A stretch of DNA of 64,000 nt from JBNPEO01 sp050490315. Its GTDB lineage: Bacteria; Actinomycetota; Actinomycetes; Actinomycetales; Micrococcaceae. Each line of letters begins with the position of its first letter. Position 1 is the first letter of the stretch. The stretch spans positions 5,316 to 69,315 of the forward strand of contig NZ_JBNPEO010000012.1 in assembly GCF_050490315.1 (NCBI RefSeq). Direction: 5' to 3'. The notes under the pieces were generated by a model that saw only the letters and a list, made by a program, of their open reading frames with translations, searched no databases and was not told the origin of the DNA. The position numbers and the translations under genes are program-made. Below, piece after piece: positions 1 to 8,334 of this stretch.

Positions 1-29
1 GCCACCATAACGAGTTCTAGCCACTTCAT
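1..29 (-). CDS. Start of a small hypothetical protein downstream of pit (partial)
   Basis: An ATG on the minus strand overlaps the stop codon of the phosphate transporter gene in an ATGA arrangement and opens a frame reading MKWLELVMVA before the window ends. The overlap suggests translational coupling to the transporter gene. From memory, pit in related actinobacteria is often followed by a short membrane protein of unknown role, which fits the hydrophobic start, but only nine or ten residues are visible. The function is unknown. Confidence 0.45.
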
Positions 30-1366
30 TTGCCGGTCTCCTTGGACGTTGCGTCAGTGTTGGACGTCCCTCGCGTCTGGGGCGGACCCGCTGGCTTCTT
101 TGCTGAGGTGATAGCCGAGCTGGGCTTGCTTCTGCGCTTTTTCCGGAATCGCACTACCTCGCCAGCTTCTTCCACCTCTACAGTGTTTTGGTGGTTGACG
201 TGGTCTTTGCGTGAGTACCAGAACATGTAGGCAATTGCTCCAACGCCGGCAACAGCGGCGATCAACACACCAACCGGGCCAATCGCAACAAGGTAGGCAG
301 CGAGGGCGCCAACAATGCCGGCTGCCGGGAGCGTAAACAACCAGCCGACGGCGATCCGTCCTGCAGTGCCCCACCGCACCGAAGTGCCTTTGCGGCCCAG
401 TCCTGAACCGATCACAGAGCCTGAGGCCACCTGAGTCGTTGAGAGGGCAAAACCCAAGTGCGAAGACGCCAAGATGGCAGAGGCGGTGCTGGCTTCAGCG
501 GCGAAGCCCTGAGCAGGCTTAACTTCTGTGAGACCCGTTCCCATGGTGCGAATGATCCGCCATCCACCGGAATAGGTGCCAATGGCAATAGCCAAGGCAC
601 AAGCACAAATAACCCAGAACTGCGGACCGGAGCCTGCGGATTGTGTGCCAGCTGCGATCAGAACCAGGGTGATGATACCCATGGTTTTTTGTGCATCGTT
701 AGTACCGTGCGCCAAGGCCACAAGGCTCGAGGTAAAGATCTGACCGGTGCGGAATCCGCCGCGCTTTTGGGTCAGCTTGTCCCCTGTTTCGGGATCGTGA
801 CGGGACGTGATTGCGTAGGCTACGCGGGTGCAGAGATAGGCAACACTACCGGCCACGATCGGAGCGAATACTGCTGGGAGAATGACCTTCAGCATGACGG
901 TGTCAAAGTTCACGGAGTGCAAGCCAATACCGGCAAGGGCGGCACCGATCAAACCACCGAACAAGGCGTGCGAAGAGCTGGAGGGCAGTCCCTTGAGCCA
1001 AGTAAACATGTTCCACAAGATTGCGCCCAAAAGACCCGCAAAAATGATCTCCGGGGTGATGTGAATGCCTTCGGAGCCTTCTCGAATGATTCCACCGGAG
1101 ATTGTTTTGGCAACCTCCGTGGACAGAAACGCACCAACAAGATTTAAGGAAGCTGCCAGTGCGACGGCGGTTTTCGGCTTAATAGCCCCCGTCGCGATAG
1201 GCGTGGCCATGGCGTTGGCCGTGTCATGAAAGCCGTTGGTGAAGTCGAAAAACAAGGCCAAAACAATGACCATTGCGACCATAAAGGTGATGTCCACCCG
1301 GTGCCCAATCTGCAGAAAAGTGTGTGGCAAAGCGATCCGTAAGCTCGGGACGCACTTGGAAATCAT
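26..1366 (-). CDS. pit: Inorganic phosphate transporter, PiT family
   Basis: The protein is a multi-span membrane permease of about 420-446 residues. It carries the PiT signature GFHDTANA near the N-terminus and a second repeat-like motif, ALAHGTNDAQKTMG, in the second half, as expected for the duplicated PiT fold. PiT proteins import phosphate (as metal-phosphate) with protons or sodium. The C-terminus is a basic, Lys/Arg-rich cytosolic tail with KKRRSK and many Ser/Thr. The ORF opens at 1366, but the family usually begins at the residues Asp-Ile-Thr-Phe, which points to a GTG at 1297. Neither start has a clear Shine-Dalgarno sequence. The gene is probably cotranscribed with the small downstream ORF at the left edge. 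Confidence 0.93.
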   Translation of the reverse strand: MISKCVPSLRIALPHTFLQIGHRVDITFMVAMVIVLALFFDFTNGFHDTANAMATPIATGAIKPKTAVALAASLNLVGAFLSTEVAKTISGGIIREGSEGIHITPEIIFAGLLGAILWNMFTWLKGLPSSSSHALFGGLIGAALAGIGLHSVNFDTVMLKVILPAVFAPIVAGSVAYLCTRVAYAITSRHDPETGDKLTQKRGGFRTGQIFTSSLVALAHGTNDAQKTMGIITLVLIAAGTQSAGSGPQFWVICACALAIAIGTYSGGWRIIRTMGTGLTEVKPAQGFAAEASTASAILASSHLGFALSTTQVASGSVIGSGLGRKGTSVRWGTAGRIAVGWLFTLPAAGIVGALAAYLVAIGPVGVLIAAVAGVGAIAYMFWYSRKDHVNHQNTVEVEEAGEVVRFRKKRRSKPSSAITSAKKPAGPPQTRGTSNTDATSKETGK

Positions 1367-1521
1367 AGTTCACTAAGTGTTAAGAACTAAGGCCTTGTGC
1401 CGTTTACCGCCACGAGTTTCAGACCACCGCCCCGGAGCCCCAATAAGCGTACTAGCCGGAACAGATGTGCTCAACCAAAAAATGGAGTGATCACCACGGT
1501 CTTGGGGCGTAGGCTCGTTCC

Positions 1522-2142
1522 ATGGCCCGATACTTCGATGTTCATCCCGATGACCCTCAGCCGCGCTCCATCTCCCAAGTTGGTGACATTTTGCGCGATG
1601 GCGGATTGGTGGCTTACCCCACCGATTCTTGTTACGCGCTAGGTGCACAACTTGGCAACAAGGATGCCCTGGACCGGATCAAAAGCATTCGCCAGCTCGA
1701 TGACAAGCACCACTTCACCTTGATCTGCAAGGACTTTGCCCAAATGGGTCAATTTGTGATGATGAACAACGATGTTTTCCGCGCGATTAAGGCAGTGACG
1801 CCTGGCAGCTATACCTTCATTTTGCCGGCCACCAAGGAAGTGCCGCGCCGAATGATGCACCCCAAAAAGAAAACAGTGGGTGTACGCATCCCGGACAACG
1901 CTGTGGTCCAGGCGCTACTTGCTGAGCTGGGCGAGCCATTGCTTTCCAGCACTCTGTTGTTGCCTGATGAGCCCGAGCCGATGGTGCAGGGATGGGAAAT
2001 CAAGGAGCTGCTAGATCACGTCTTGGACGCTGTGATAGACGCTGGCGACTGCGGTGCTGAGCCCACCACGGTCATTGACTTCTCTTCAGGGTCCGCTGAA
2101 ATAGTTCGCCGCGGAATGGGCGACACCTCCCGCTTTGAGTAG
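1522..2142 (+). CDS. YciO/YrdC/Sua5-domain protein (L-threonylcarbamoyladenylate synthase family)
   Basis: This 206-residue protein consists of a single YrdC-like domain. The N-terminal segment has GLVAYPTDSCYALGA, matching the PTDT(S)YG-type ATP and threonine-binding motif. K-x-R-type residues follow (KSIRQLDDKHHFTLICKD), then the PGSYTFILPAT segment and GVRIPDN. The length and the lack of a C-terminal Sua5 domain are typical of YciO rather than Sua5. True TsaC/Sua5 proteins make threonylcarbamoyl-AMP for tRNA t6A; the role of YciO is less certain, so I do not assign tsaC. It stands alone between a divergent transporter gene and a regulator remnant. Confidence 0.85.
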   Translation: MARYFDVHPDDPQPRSISQVGDILRDGGLVAYPTDSCYALGAQLGNKDALDRIKSIRQLDDKHHFTLICKDFAQMGQFVMMNNDVFRAIKAVTPGSYTFILPATKEVPRRMMHPKKKTVGVRIPDNAVVQALLAELGEPLLSSTLLLPDEPEPMVQGWEIKELLDHVLDAVIDAGDCGAEPTTVIDFSSGSAEIVRRGMGDTSRFE

Positions 2143-2479
2143 AACGGCCCTCAGTATTCGCCTTTGATCACAAAGTAGGAACCGCGGATGGTCCCGCCTC
2201 ACGGCCTGGGAAGGCCTAGAGCGCAACAGTCCAGTGGGCATTCAAACTCGCACCATCAAAGCGTCAAACAAGGTCGCGGAACTGCGCGCAGCCCTCCCAG
2301 AGCTATCCGTTACCCAGGCACAGGACCTCCTTCTCTCGATCGTGACCCTCGCGCACGCTTGGGTCTCCGCCCCCAACATCCATGCAGTTATCACCGGCCA
2401 CGCAACCGCAGAGCGTCGTCGCAGCTTTATGGTTCAAAATGCCCAACTACTAGCCCTAGACGCACAACAAAAAGGCTAG
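2142..2479 (+). pseudogene. Remnant of a TetR-family regulator (C-terminal ligand-binding part)
   Basis: Two frames together read like the middle and C-terminal part of a TetR regulator. The first frame gives SVFAFDHKVGTADG at about 2151-2192. A second frame gives LTAWEGLERNSPVGIQ and continues to LSVTQAQDLLLSIVTLAHAWVSAPNIH, typical of TetR helices 6-9. The switch of frame lies near 2190-2205. No N-terminal helix-turn-helix domain is present; the fragment begins directly at the stop codon of the YciO-family gene. It is therefore a 5'-deleted, frameshifted relic. An ATG at 2234 could in principle start an 81-residue peptide, but that would lack DNA binding. Confidence 0.55.
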
Positions 2480-2520
2480 CTACCCGAACCGTTAGCACTG
2501 GCGGGTGGCAGTTGATCCCA

Positions 2521-2540
2521 TTACTTGACGGTTCAACTAA
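2521..2540. promoter_or_regulatory. Inverted-repeat operator, distal copy (TTACTTG-N6-CAACTAA)
   Basis: Seven-base arms TTACTTG and CAACTAA are separated by six bases. The same design, arm length and spacing appear at 2553-2572, twice before the paralogous gene at 55330, and in degenerate form before the isochorismatase-fold gene. It is probably a dimeric repressor site; the regulator is not identified in the window. Confidence 0.6.
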
Positions 2541-2552
2541 ATGAGTCTAACT

Positions 2553-2572
2553 TTGGTTGTAGCTTCAACTTA
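2553..2572. promoter_or_regulatory. Inverted-repeat operator, proximal copy (TTGGTTG-N6-CAACTTA)
   Basis: This is the second copy of the TTAGTTG-N6-CAACTAA site, 25 bp before the ATG at 2597. The spacer TAGCTT closely resembles the TTGCTT spacer of the copy at 55245. Its position suggests repression of the downstream oxidoreductase gene. Confidence 0.62.
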
Positions 2573-2596
2573 TCGACATCAACAAAGCAGGAAACC

Positions 2597-3280
2597 ATGA
2601 AAAAGCTCCTTGCCCGCCTATTCGGAAAGAAGACTGTAATGACAAATCTGACCATCATCGGAAACGGAAACATGGCCCGCGGCATCGCCACCCGCGCACT
2701 AGCTGGCGGCTTCACAGTGGAGATCCTCGGCCAAGACGCCGCTAAAGCACAGGCCCTAGCTACCGAGCTCGGTGCTGGCGTGACGTCAGGGACCACCGCA
2801 AGCGCTCCGCAGGGCGAGATTGTTGTTCTCGCCGTTCCGTTTGACGCAGCCAAGACCATCGTTTCCACTTACGGTGACGCGCTCGCAGGCAAGACCGTCA
2901 TTGACATCACCAACCCGGTGAACTTCGAAACCTTTGATTCGCTGGTTGTTGCCCCCGGCTCCTCCGCTGCTGAGGAAATCTCCCAGCTCGCCGCTGCCGG
3001 CGTGAACGTAGTGAAGGCGTTCAACACCAACTTCGCTGGCGTCCTTGTAGCCGGCCAGTCCGGTGGCCAGCCCTTGGATGTCTTCATTGCCGGAGACAAC
3101 GCCGAGGCCACTTCCGCAGTGAGCAACTTTGTCAGTGCCAGCGGCATGCGCCCACTGGTGGTGGGCCCGCTGAAGCGCGCTCGCGAACTCGAAGGCTTCC
3201 AGTTTGTCCTGATGACCATGCAGGCCAACCCGGCTTTCGCAGACTTCAACTGGGACACCGGCCTGTTGATCACCAAGTAA
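2597..3280 (+). CDS. NADPH-dependent F420 reductase-like oxidoreductase
   Basis: The protein of about 227 residues starts at an ATG preceded by AGGAAA seven bases upstream; an in-frame ATG at 2639 (Met-Thr-Asn) is the other option. The Rossmann motif TIIGNGNMARGIA (GxGxMxxG) begins at about residue 18. It is followed by IVVLAVPFDAAK, VIDITNPVNFETF, VVKAFNTNF and VVGPLKRARELEGFQF. This set is characteristic of the F420-dependent NADP oxidoreductase family, in which ITNP and KAFNT form the cofactor pocket. The physiological partner in this genome (F420 or another flavin-like electron carrier) cannot be told from sequence. A close paralogue lies at 55330, and both promoters carry the same pair of inverted repeats. 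A strong terminator follows. Confidence 0.8.
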   Translation: MKKLLARLFGKKTVMTNLTIIGNGNMARGIATRALAGGFTVEILGQDAAKAQALATELGAGVTSGTTASAPQGEIVVLAVPFDAAKTIVSTYGDALAGKTVIDITNPVNFETFDSLVVAPGSSAAEEISQLAAAGVNVVKAFNTNFAGVLVAGQSGGQPLDVFIAGDNAEATSAVSNFVSASGMRPLVVGPLKRARELEGFQFVLMTMQANPAFADFNWDTGLLITK

Positions 3281-3316
3281 AAAGTCAGCTGGCCCTGCGG
3301 GGTTGAGAGACTGCAT

Positions 3317-3358
3317 CAGAAGAACGACGGCGGGTACGCACCCGCCGTCATTCTTCTG
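3317..3358 (+). terminator. Rho-independent-type hairpin after the F420 reductase-like gene
   Basis: A long stem contains GACGGCGGGT pairing with ACCCGCCGTC around the loop ACGC, extended by CAGAAGAA/TTCTTCTG across a one-base mismatch. It begins 37 bases after the stop codon. Confidence 0.75.
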
Positions 3359-3383
3359 CGTCGGAGCCTCAACCGAACCGTTG

Positions 3384-3569
3384 CACGAGGTTAGGTCGAG
3401 GGAGTGGCCAGCCTTCGAAGGTACCGGCACAGTCATGCTCAACGACGAGATTATGACCTTAGTCACGGGTGAGCTGTTTGTGGTCCCTTCATGGGTGGAA
3501 TGGGCCTTCCAGCCCCAAACGGAAGTCGACCTGATTCGTCTTAGCTAGGCACCAATTTTTGAACGTCTG
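3384..3569 (+). pseudogene. Remnant of a gentisate 1,2-dioxygenase-like cupin (C-terminus)
   Basis: The frame reads WPAFEGTGTVML, then GELFVVPSWVEWAFQ and DLIRLS, followed by an in-frame TAG at 3546-3548, after which APIFERL continues in the same frame. This order (cupin strand, VVPSW, then SDAPIFE) matches the C-terminal end of gentisate 1,2-dioxygenases. The upstream two thirds of the gene are missing and replaced by the terminator region. The start of the remnant is approximate. It is a non-functional relic. Confidence 0.5.
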
Positions 3570-3697
3570 AGCTTCACCGCAGCTACAGCGAAGGACGCAA
3601 CAAGTAATGAAACTCTTGACTCTACATACGGGCAACAGCACTGTGGCTGTTCGCAAAGTATGCCGCATCATTGATTGGTCCCACCGATTGAGCCGGC

Positions 3698-3731
3698 CCT
3701 TCCCAGGGCTAAATATCTAGCCCTGGGAAGG
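3698..3731. terminator. Perfect hairpin, probably bidirectional terminator
   Basis: Fourteen-base arms CCTTCCCAGGGCTA and TAGCCCTGGGAAGG flank a six-base loop, AATATC. It separates the cupin remnant from the minus-strand hydrolase gene. Confidence 0.6.
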
Positions 3732-3749
3732 CAATATAGCGCTTATACG

Positions 3750-3765
3750 CAGCCCTTCGGGGCTG
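3750..3765 (-). terminator. Short UUCG-loop hairpin after the isochorismatase-fold gene
   Basis: CAGCCC and GGGCTG pair around TTCG, four bases past the stop codon of the minus-strand hydrolase gene. A second hairpin lies just beyond it at 3698-3731. Confidence 0.5.
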
Positions 3766-3768
3766 TTC

Positions 3769-4380
3769 TCAGCCTTTAAGCTGCTCAATCACAGCGGCCG
3801 TGGTGCTGATGTTGGCAATGTTGGTCAGTGCGTACCCAACAGCTGCTTCCTGCCATTGTGCACTGAGGCTTGAGGTTGCGTCGGTGACGATGGTGACTTC
3901 GTAGCCATGATCTGCAGCATCGCGCACGGTGTGTTCAACGGCCATGTTGGTCCAGGCGCCCACCACAATGAGCTTCTGGACGTTGAGGTTGCGCAGCATG
4001 TTGTCGATGCTGGTTCCGTTAAAAACGCTCATTCGGGTGCGGTCCAGAACAATGTCCTCGGGTTCGGGGGTCAGTTCGTCCACGATTTGGGCACCCCATG
4101 AGCCCAACTTAAACGTGTCTGGCGCCAGCATGTTGAAGATGGGCGCGTTGTTGCCGCTGAGTCCGGCTACGGGATAAACAACAATGCGGCTGTAAAAGAC
4201 TTGAACCCCGTTGGCCCTTGCGCTGTCCAGTACGGAGCCAACGTTGCTGATGACATTCTGTTCCTGCGCGTGCTCAACGGCACCGCTGGCGGCGTAGGCG
4301 CCGTCAGCATGTACGGTGTCGTTTTGCATGTCGATGACTAGAACGGCCGTGGTTGACGACGGTGTGCTGGGGGTGGTCAT
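3769..4380 (-). CDS. Isochorismatase-fold (cysteine hydrolase superfamily) protein lacking the usual Cys
   Basis: The 203-residue protein has the superfamily fold: VLVIDMQND near residue 17 with the conserved Asp18, then VLDRTRMSVF around residue 115, then IVVGAWTNMAVEHTVRDAADHGY around residue 140-155. In cysteine hydrolases such as nicotinamidase, the last motif carries the nucleophilic Cys (TNxCV); here that position is Ala147, and the catalytic Lys position appears to be Arg114. True isochorismatases also lack the Cys, so the protein may act without covalent catalysis or may have lost amidohydrolase activity. The substrate is unknown. A degenerate copy of the TTAGTTG/CAACTAA operator lies directly upstream, placing the gene with the two F420-reductase-like genes. 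Confidence 0.82.
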   Translation of the reverse strand: MTTPSTPSSTTAVLVIDMQNDTVHADGAYAASGAVEHAQEQNVISNVGSVLDSARANGVQVFYSRIVVYPVAGLSGNNAPIFNMLAPDTFKLGSWGAQIVDELTPEPEDIVLDRTRMSVFNGTSIDNMLRNLNVQKLIVVGAWTNMAVEHTVRDAADHGYEVTIVTDATSSLSAQWQEAAVGYALTNIANISTTAAVIEQLKG

Positions 4381-4389
4381 ATCGGCTCT

Positions 4390-4409
4390 TTCGTTGATGG
4401 TTAAACTAA
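4390..4409. promoter_or_regulatory. Degenerate copy of the TTAGTTG-N6-CAACTAA operator
   Basis: TTCGTTG, six bases, then AAACTAA; each arm differs by one base from the consensus at 55245. It lies 9 bp before the ATG of the isochorismatase-fold gene, where a bound repressor would block transcription or initiation. Confidence 0.45.
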
Positions 4410-4472
4410 ATCCTTTTTCGACTATATTCCACGGGGCAATGTGGTGCGCTTTGGGTAACGTCTGCGGGCCGT

Positions 4473-4880
4473 CTAGGCCGGTGCGTAGTAGGAGTACGGG
4501 AGCAGTTCTTGGATGGGAGCCATGTGCGGCCCGTTGGTGCTAGGCACGGCAACAACAATGTCCGGGTGCATGTCCAACATGGTTTGCCGGCACCTTCCGC
4601 ACGGCGCAATCAGGCCCCGCCCACGGTCACCCGCGGCCGCCATGGTGACCAGCGGCCCGGCTTCAAGACTCGCGGCGAGGCCAATCACCACCAGTTCCGC
4701 GCAAGGGCCACCGGTGAAGTGGTACAAGTTCACCGCACTGTGAATGACACCGTGAGCGTCCATGGCAGCTGCCGCCACAGTGTGGTTGTCATTGGCGCCA
4801 AGGGTTGCCGCGAGTTCTTCTGCAGCTTTGATCACACGGAGCTCGGGTTCAAGGGGGTCCATGGTTCGATTCTGCCCCAC
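4473..4880 (-). CDS. cdd: Cytidine deaminase-like zinc hydrolase
   Basis: This 135-residue protein has the size and motifs of the homotetrameric cytidine deaminase family. GGPCAEL around residue 58-64 supplies the zinc Cys and the proton-shuttling Glu (C-A-E), and APCGRCRQ around residue 92-99 supplies the two further Cys ligands (PCxxC). It would deaminate cytidine or deoxycytidine for pyrimidine salvage. Blasticidin-S deaminases share this pattern, so the substrate is not fixed by sequence. The GTG start at 4880 is supported by AGGAG seven bases upstream; the internal ATG at 4862 has no clear ribosome site. It is divergent from the acetyltransferase at 4924. Confidence 0.83.
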   Translation of the reverse strand: MGQNRTMDPLEPELRVIKAAEELAATLGANDNHTVAAAAMDAHGVIHSAVNLYHFTGGPCAELVVIGLAASLEAGPLVTMAAAGDRGRGLIAPCGRCRQTMLDMHPDIVVAVPSTNGPHMAPIQELLPYSYYAPA

Positions 4881-4923
4881 GGTAGTGCTCCTACTCGCCA
4901 GGCACTTGTGTTTGGATAGCGCT

Positions 4924-5349
4924 ATGAGTGTGCAGTTCTACTTTTCTGCGGATGAGAGCAAGATTGACCGCGCCACGGTTCACCGATGGCTCAGCGAGGA
5001 AGCGTACTGGGCATTGGGCCGGGAACGCGCCACGCAGGAGGCGGCGATGGACGCGTCCCGCAACTTCGGGGTCTATAACGCTGAAACGGGGGTACAGCTC
5101 GCTTATGCGCGGGTGGTCACGGACGGCGTGACATTCGCTTGGTTGTGCGATGTTTTTGTGGCAACTGAGGCACGTGGTGAGGGAGTTGGTGTCGCGCTCA
5201 TTGACGGCGTGGTGGCTGAGCTGGATCCGTTGAATCTCAAGCGGATGCTACTAACGACGGCGACCGCCCAGGGCTTGTATTCGAAGTTTGGTTTTGACGT
5301 GGTGGACGTTCCAGAGAACTGGATGCAGCGGTTGCGCCCGGCTGGCTAG
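4924..5349 (+). CDS. GNAT-family N-acetyltransferase
   Basis: The 141-residue protein shows a GNAT core: AYARVVTDGVTFAWLCDVFV (strands 3-4) followed by the acetyl-CoA pyrophosphate loop EARGEGVGVALI, with RGEGVG matching the R/Q-x-x-G-x-G/A motif. A C-terminal LYSKFGFDVV matches the usual Y-x-K-x-GF ending. The substrate is unknown. The frame stays open well upstream, but the ATG at 4924 gives the standard family length and leaves the divergent deaminase promoter free. Confidence 0.8.
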   Translation: MSVQFYFSADESKIDRATVHRWLSEEAYWALGRERATQEAAMDASRNFGVYNAETGVQLAYARVVTDGVTFAWLCDVFVATEARGEGVGVALIDGVVAELDPLNLKRMLLTTATAQGLYSKFGFDVVDVPENWMQRLRPAG

Positions 5350-5534
5350 GAGACGGTGTCTGCGCCCTGAACGACGACGGCGCAACAGTGGCGCCGGCCG
5401 ATTACGCCGAGCAGGCGCGACAGCGCGTTCGGAATCTTCGCCTTACGCTATGGGCGGTTGGTGGAAATTGAGGCAGTGGCCGCGGTGGTTGACGGACGCA
5501 ACGCCGGAGCCTGGTAGCCACCGGACACAGGCAG

Positions 5535-6173
5535 CTACTTAATCTGTCTTCCCAAGTTCCAACCGACAATGTCCAACGCCCGCAGTGGCGAGACCTTCGG
5601 GCCAGCAGCCAGATTGGCAATCTCGTGCCAAGCGTCTAAACCGTCGTTCAGATCACTCTGCATGGCTTCCAGCAACTTCTTGGAGTACTCGTACCAGCTC
5701 CGGTTGCTGGACCGAGGAATCCTGTCACCGGCGGCATAGCACTTCCAGATGTTTTTGTCGTAGAGCGGTAATAGTTCAGGACGTTTGCGATGGAGCACTT
5801 TGGACAGCTTCGTGAGGCCCACGTATTTGGGCTTCTGTTCGTCGAGGATCCCGTAGAGCCGTGCGATCGCTTTGAGAGTCGCGGGCTCAGCTTTAGCAAG
5901 CGTGCCCTGCAGTGCCAGATCTGCCAGTCGCCCGTTGATCAGGGGCAGTAATGATTCCAAACCGTAGTAGCTCTCCAACGGGCGCTGCTGAGCATTCAGT
6001 AAGGCGACAGCCAGCAAGTCGGCTCGCCCTACTTCCGGTCCGGGGTGACCCGGATATGCATCATAGGCCGGATATGCCCACACGGAACCATCGCCAGAGA
6101 GGTAGGGCCGGGCAAGATCCGTGGCTTCGTCGACAGAAATCTTCAGGCCGCCAACAGTCAGGGTGCTATTCAT
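5535..6173 (-). CDS. Conserved protein of unknown function (possibly DUF6308-like)
   Basis: A 212-residue soluble protein with no signal peptide or membrane segment. It contains an alpha-helical middle with LGRADLLAVALL-like packing and a basic segment, LSKVLHRKRPELLPLYDKNIW, around residue 120-145. That segment resembles a family often found alone in actinobacterial genomes near defence or mobile regions. It lies directly upstream of, and divergent from, the restriction-modification island. I recognise no catalytic motif and assign no function. Confidence 0.6.
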   Translation of the reverse strand: MNSTLTVGGLKISVDEATDLARPYLSGDGSVWAYPAYDAYPGHPGPEVGRADLLAVALLNAQQRPLESYYGLESLLPLINGRLADLALQGTLAKAEPATLKAIARLYGILDEQKPKYVGLTKLSKVLHRKRPELLPLYDKNIWKCYAAGDRIPRSSNRSWYEYSKKLLEAMQSDLNDGLDAWHEIANLAAGPKVSPLRALDIVGWNLGRQIK

Positions 6174-6351
6174 TGCGTCAGTCTAGGTAATCCATTGCAG
6201 AACGCATAGGGCCAGGTCAGAATGCAAGACCGACGATCAAACACACCTAAACTCCAACCTTCAAGAAATGTCTCCCCCGCCCCATAGAATGCAAAAGCAA
6301 GTACGTGATCTACGCCGCGCCGCTGAAGGCTGTGGCAGTGAATGGGGAATA

Positions 6352-8334
6352 GTGGCCAGCAATAACAACGCCAACTTAGTGTGGAGCATCGCGAACATTT
6401 TGCGGGGCACCTACAAGCCAGCACAGTACGGTTCGGTGATTCTCCCGTTCACCATTTTGCGGCGTTTGGACTGCGTTCTCGCCGACACTAAGCCTGCTGT
6501 CTTGGCGGAGCAAGAAGCCAAAAAGAACCTGAACATCCCGTTGGACACGTTCTTGGAGAAGGCTGCCGGGCACAAGTTCTTCAATACTTCGCTCTTCGAT
6601 TTCAAGCGGCTTCTTGATGACCCCACCCACATCAAGGCGAACCTGCTCAATTACGTGCAGGGGTTCTCGGAGAACACCCGGGACATCTTTGAGCGCTTTG
6701 AGTTTTACAAGACGCTCGAGAAGCTGGATGCGGCTGATCTGCTGTATCACGTGACCAAGGATTTCGCGGGGATCGATCTGCACCCGGATTCGATCAGCAA
6801 CATCGAGATGGGCTTGATGTTTGAGGAGCTGATCCGTCGTTTCGCTGAGGCGTCTAATGAGACTGCTGGTGAGCATTTCACCCCGCGTGAGGTGATTCAA
6901 CTGATGGTTCAGTTGTTGTTGAATTACGACGACGAAGTCCTCACCAAGGAGGGAATCGTCCGGTCCATTTATGATCCCACTGCTGGGACGGGCGGCATGC
7001 TAACGGTCGCGCAGGAGCACTTGCGCGAACTAAACGGGAGCGCTTCCCTGGTGGCTTATGGCCAGGAAATCAATGACGAGTCCTACGCCATCTGCAAGTC
7101 GGATCTGCTCATCAAGGGGCAGGACATTTCCAAGATCGCAGTGGGCGATACCTTGGCGAACGATCAGAACATCGGCCAGCAGTTCGACTTTATGCTGTCC
7201 AATCCGCCGTTCGGTGTGGAGTGGAAGAAGATTCAGCCGCAGATCGTCAAGGAGCACGAGCTGCACGGTTTTGAGGGCCGGTTCGGTCCGGGCCTGCCCC
7301 GTGTGAGCGATGGTTCGCTGCTGTTCTTGTTGCATCTGATCCGTAAGATGCGTCCGGCGCATGAGGGTGGTTCCCGCATCGGCATAGTTTTGAACGGCTC
7401 CCCGTTGTTTACGGGTGGCGCGGGCTCTGGCGAGTCTGAGATCCGTAAGTACGTTATTGAGAATGACCTTGTAGAGGCAATCATTGCGCTGCCTACGGAC
7501 ATGTTCTACAACACTGGCATCGCGACTTATGTGTGGATCCTGTCCAACAACAAGAAGCAGAAGCACGCCGATCGAGTTGGCAAAGTCCAGTTGATCAATG
7601 GCGTGGACATGTTCCAGAAGATGCGCAAAAGCCTCGGGTCTAAGCGCAAGGAACTTGGGGCCACGGACATCGCCCAGATTGTGAGCCTTTACGGCGAGTT
7701 CGCGGACAACGGCGAAACCTCCAAGATCTTCAACAACCGAGATTTCGGTTATTCCACCATCACAGTTGAACGCCCGCTGAAACTGAATTTCTCGTTCGAT
7801 GCCGAACGCGTTGAACGCGTCTTTGTACAGAAACCGATTGAAAAGCTCGACGCCGACACCCAGGATCGTTTGCGGGCTCACCTTGAGTCCAAGGCCGCGA
7901 ACGACGGCGCTTCGGTCACCGAAGTCTGTAAGAACCGCGAGTCGTTCACCAAGCTCCTTAAGAACGAGCTGAAGTTGGCCGGCATCACGCTGGCTGCCCC
8001 GGCTTTCAAAGCCCTGCTCGGTGCCCTCTCTGAGCGGGATGAAACGGCCGATGTGTGCACTGGCGCTAAGGGCGCACCCGAACCTGATACGGATCTTCGC
8101 GATACCGAGAATGTGCCGCTCAACGAAGACACTCAGGCGTACTTCGAGCGTGAAGTGCTCCCCCATGTCCCTGATGCGTGGATCGACGAGTCCAAGACGA
8201 AGGTCGGCTACGAGATTCCATTCACCCGGCACTTCTACAAGTACGTCGCGCCACGTTCATTGGAAGAAATCGACGCCGACCTCAACAAGCTGATCTCCGA
8301 GATCACGGTGCTCCTTTCCGAGGTCGAGAAGTGA
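6352..8334 (+). CDS. hsdM: Type I restriction-modification system methyltransferase subunit HsdM
   Basis: HsdM transfers a methyl group from S-adenosylmethionine to adenine N6 and is the core of the M2S and R2M2S complexes. The sequence shows an N-terminal HsdM helical domain (NLVWSIANILRGTY, then LPFTILRRLDCVL). The SAM-binding motif I, DPTAGTGGML, lies near residue 208, and the catalytic NPPF motif IV near residue 284. The C-terminal part is long, giving about 660 residues, at the upper end of the family. The frame opens at 6268, but the GTG at 6352 with GGGGA just upstream fits the family start (Ser-Asn-Asn-Asn before the helical domain). hsdS overlaps the stop codon by 4 nt. Confidence 0.95.
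   Translation: MASNNNANLVWSIANILRGTYKPAQYGSVILPFTILRRLDCVLADTKPAVLAEQEAKKNLNIPLDTFLEKAAGHKFFNTSLFDFKRLLDDPTHIKANLLNYVQGFSENTRDIFERFEFYKTLEKLDAADLLYHVTKDFAGIDLHPDSISNIEMGLMFEELIRRFAEASNETAGEHFTPREVIQLMVQLLLNYDDEVLTKEGIVRSIYDPTAGTGGMLTVAQEHLRELNGSASLVAYGQEINDESYAICKSDLLIKGQDISKIAVGDTLANDQNIGQQFDFMLSNPPFGVEWKKIQPQIVKEHELHGFEGRFGPGLPRVSDGSLLFLLHLIRKMRPAHEGGSRIGIVLNGSPLFTGGAGSGESEIRKYVIENDLVEAIIALPTDMFYNTGIATYVWILSNNKKQKHADRVGKVQLINGVDMFQKMRKSLGSKRKELGATDIAQIVSLYGEFADNGETSKIFNNRDFGYSTITVERPLKLNFSFDAERVERVFVQKPIEKLDADTQDRLRAHLESKAANDGASVTEVCKNRESFTKLLKNELKLAGITLAAPAFKALLGALSERDETADVCTGAKGAPEPDTDLRDTENVPLNEDTQAYFEREVLPHVPDAWIDESKTKVGYEIPFTRHFYKYVAPRSLEEIDADLNKLISEITVLLSEVEK

Noticed and set aside
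458..1147. Long plus-strand open frame (about 229 residues) opposite the phosphate transporter
   Set aside because: It is the antisense shadow of a gene with clear PiT motifs, and its translation has no family-like pattern or ribosome site.
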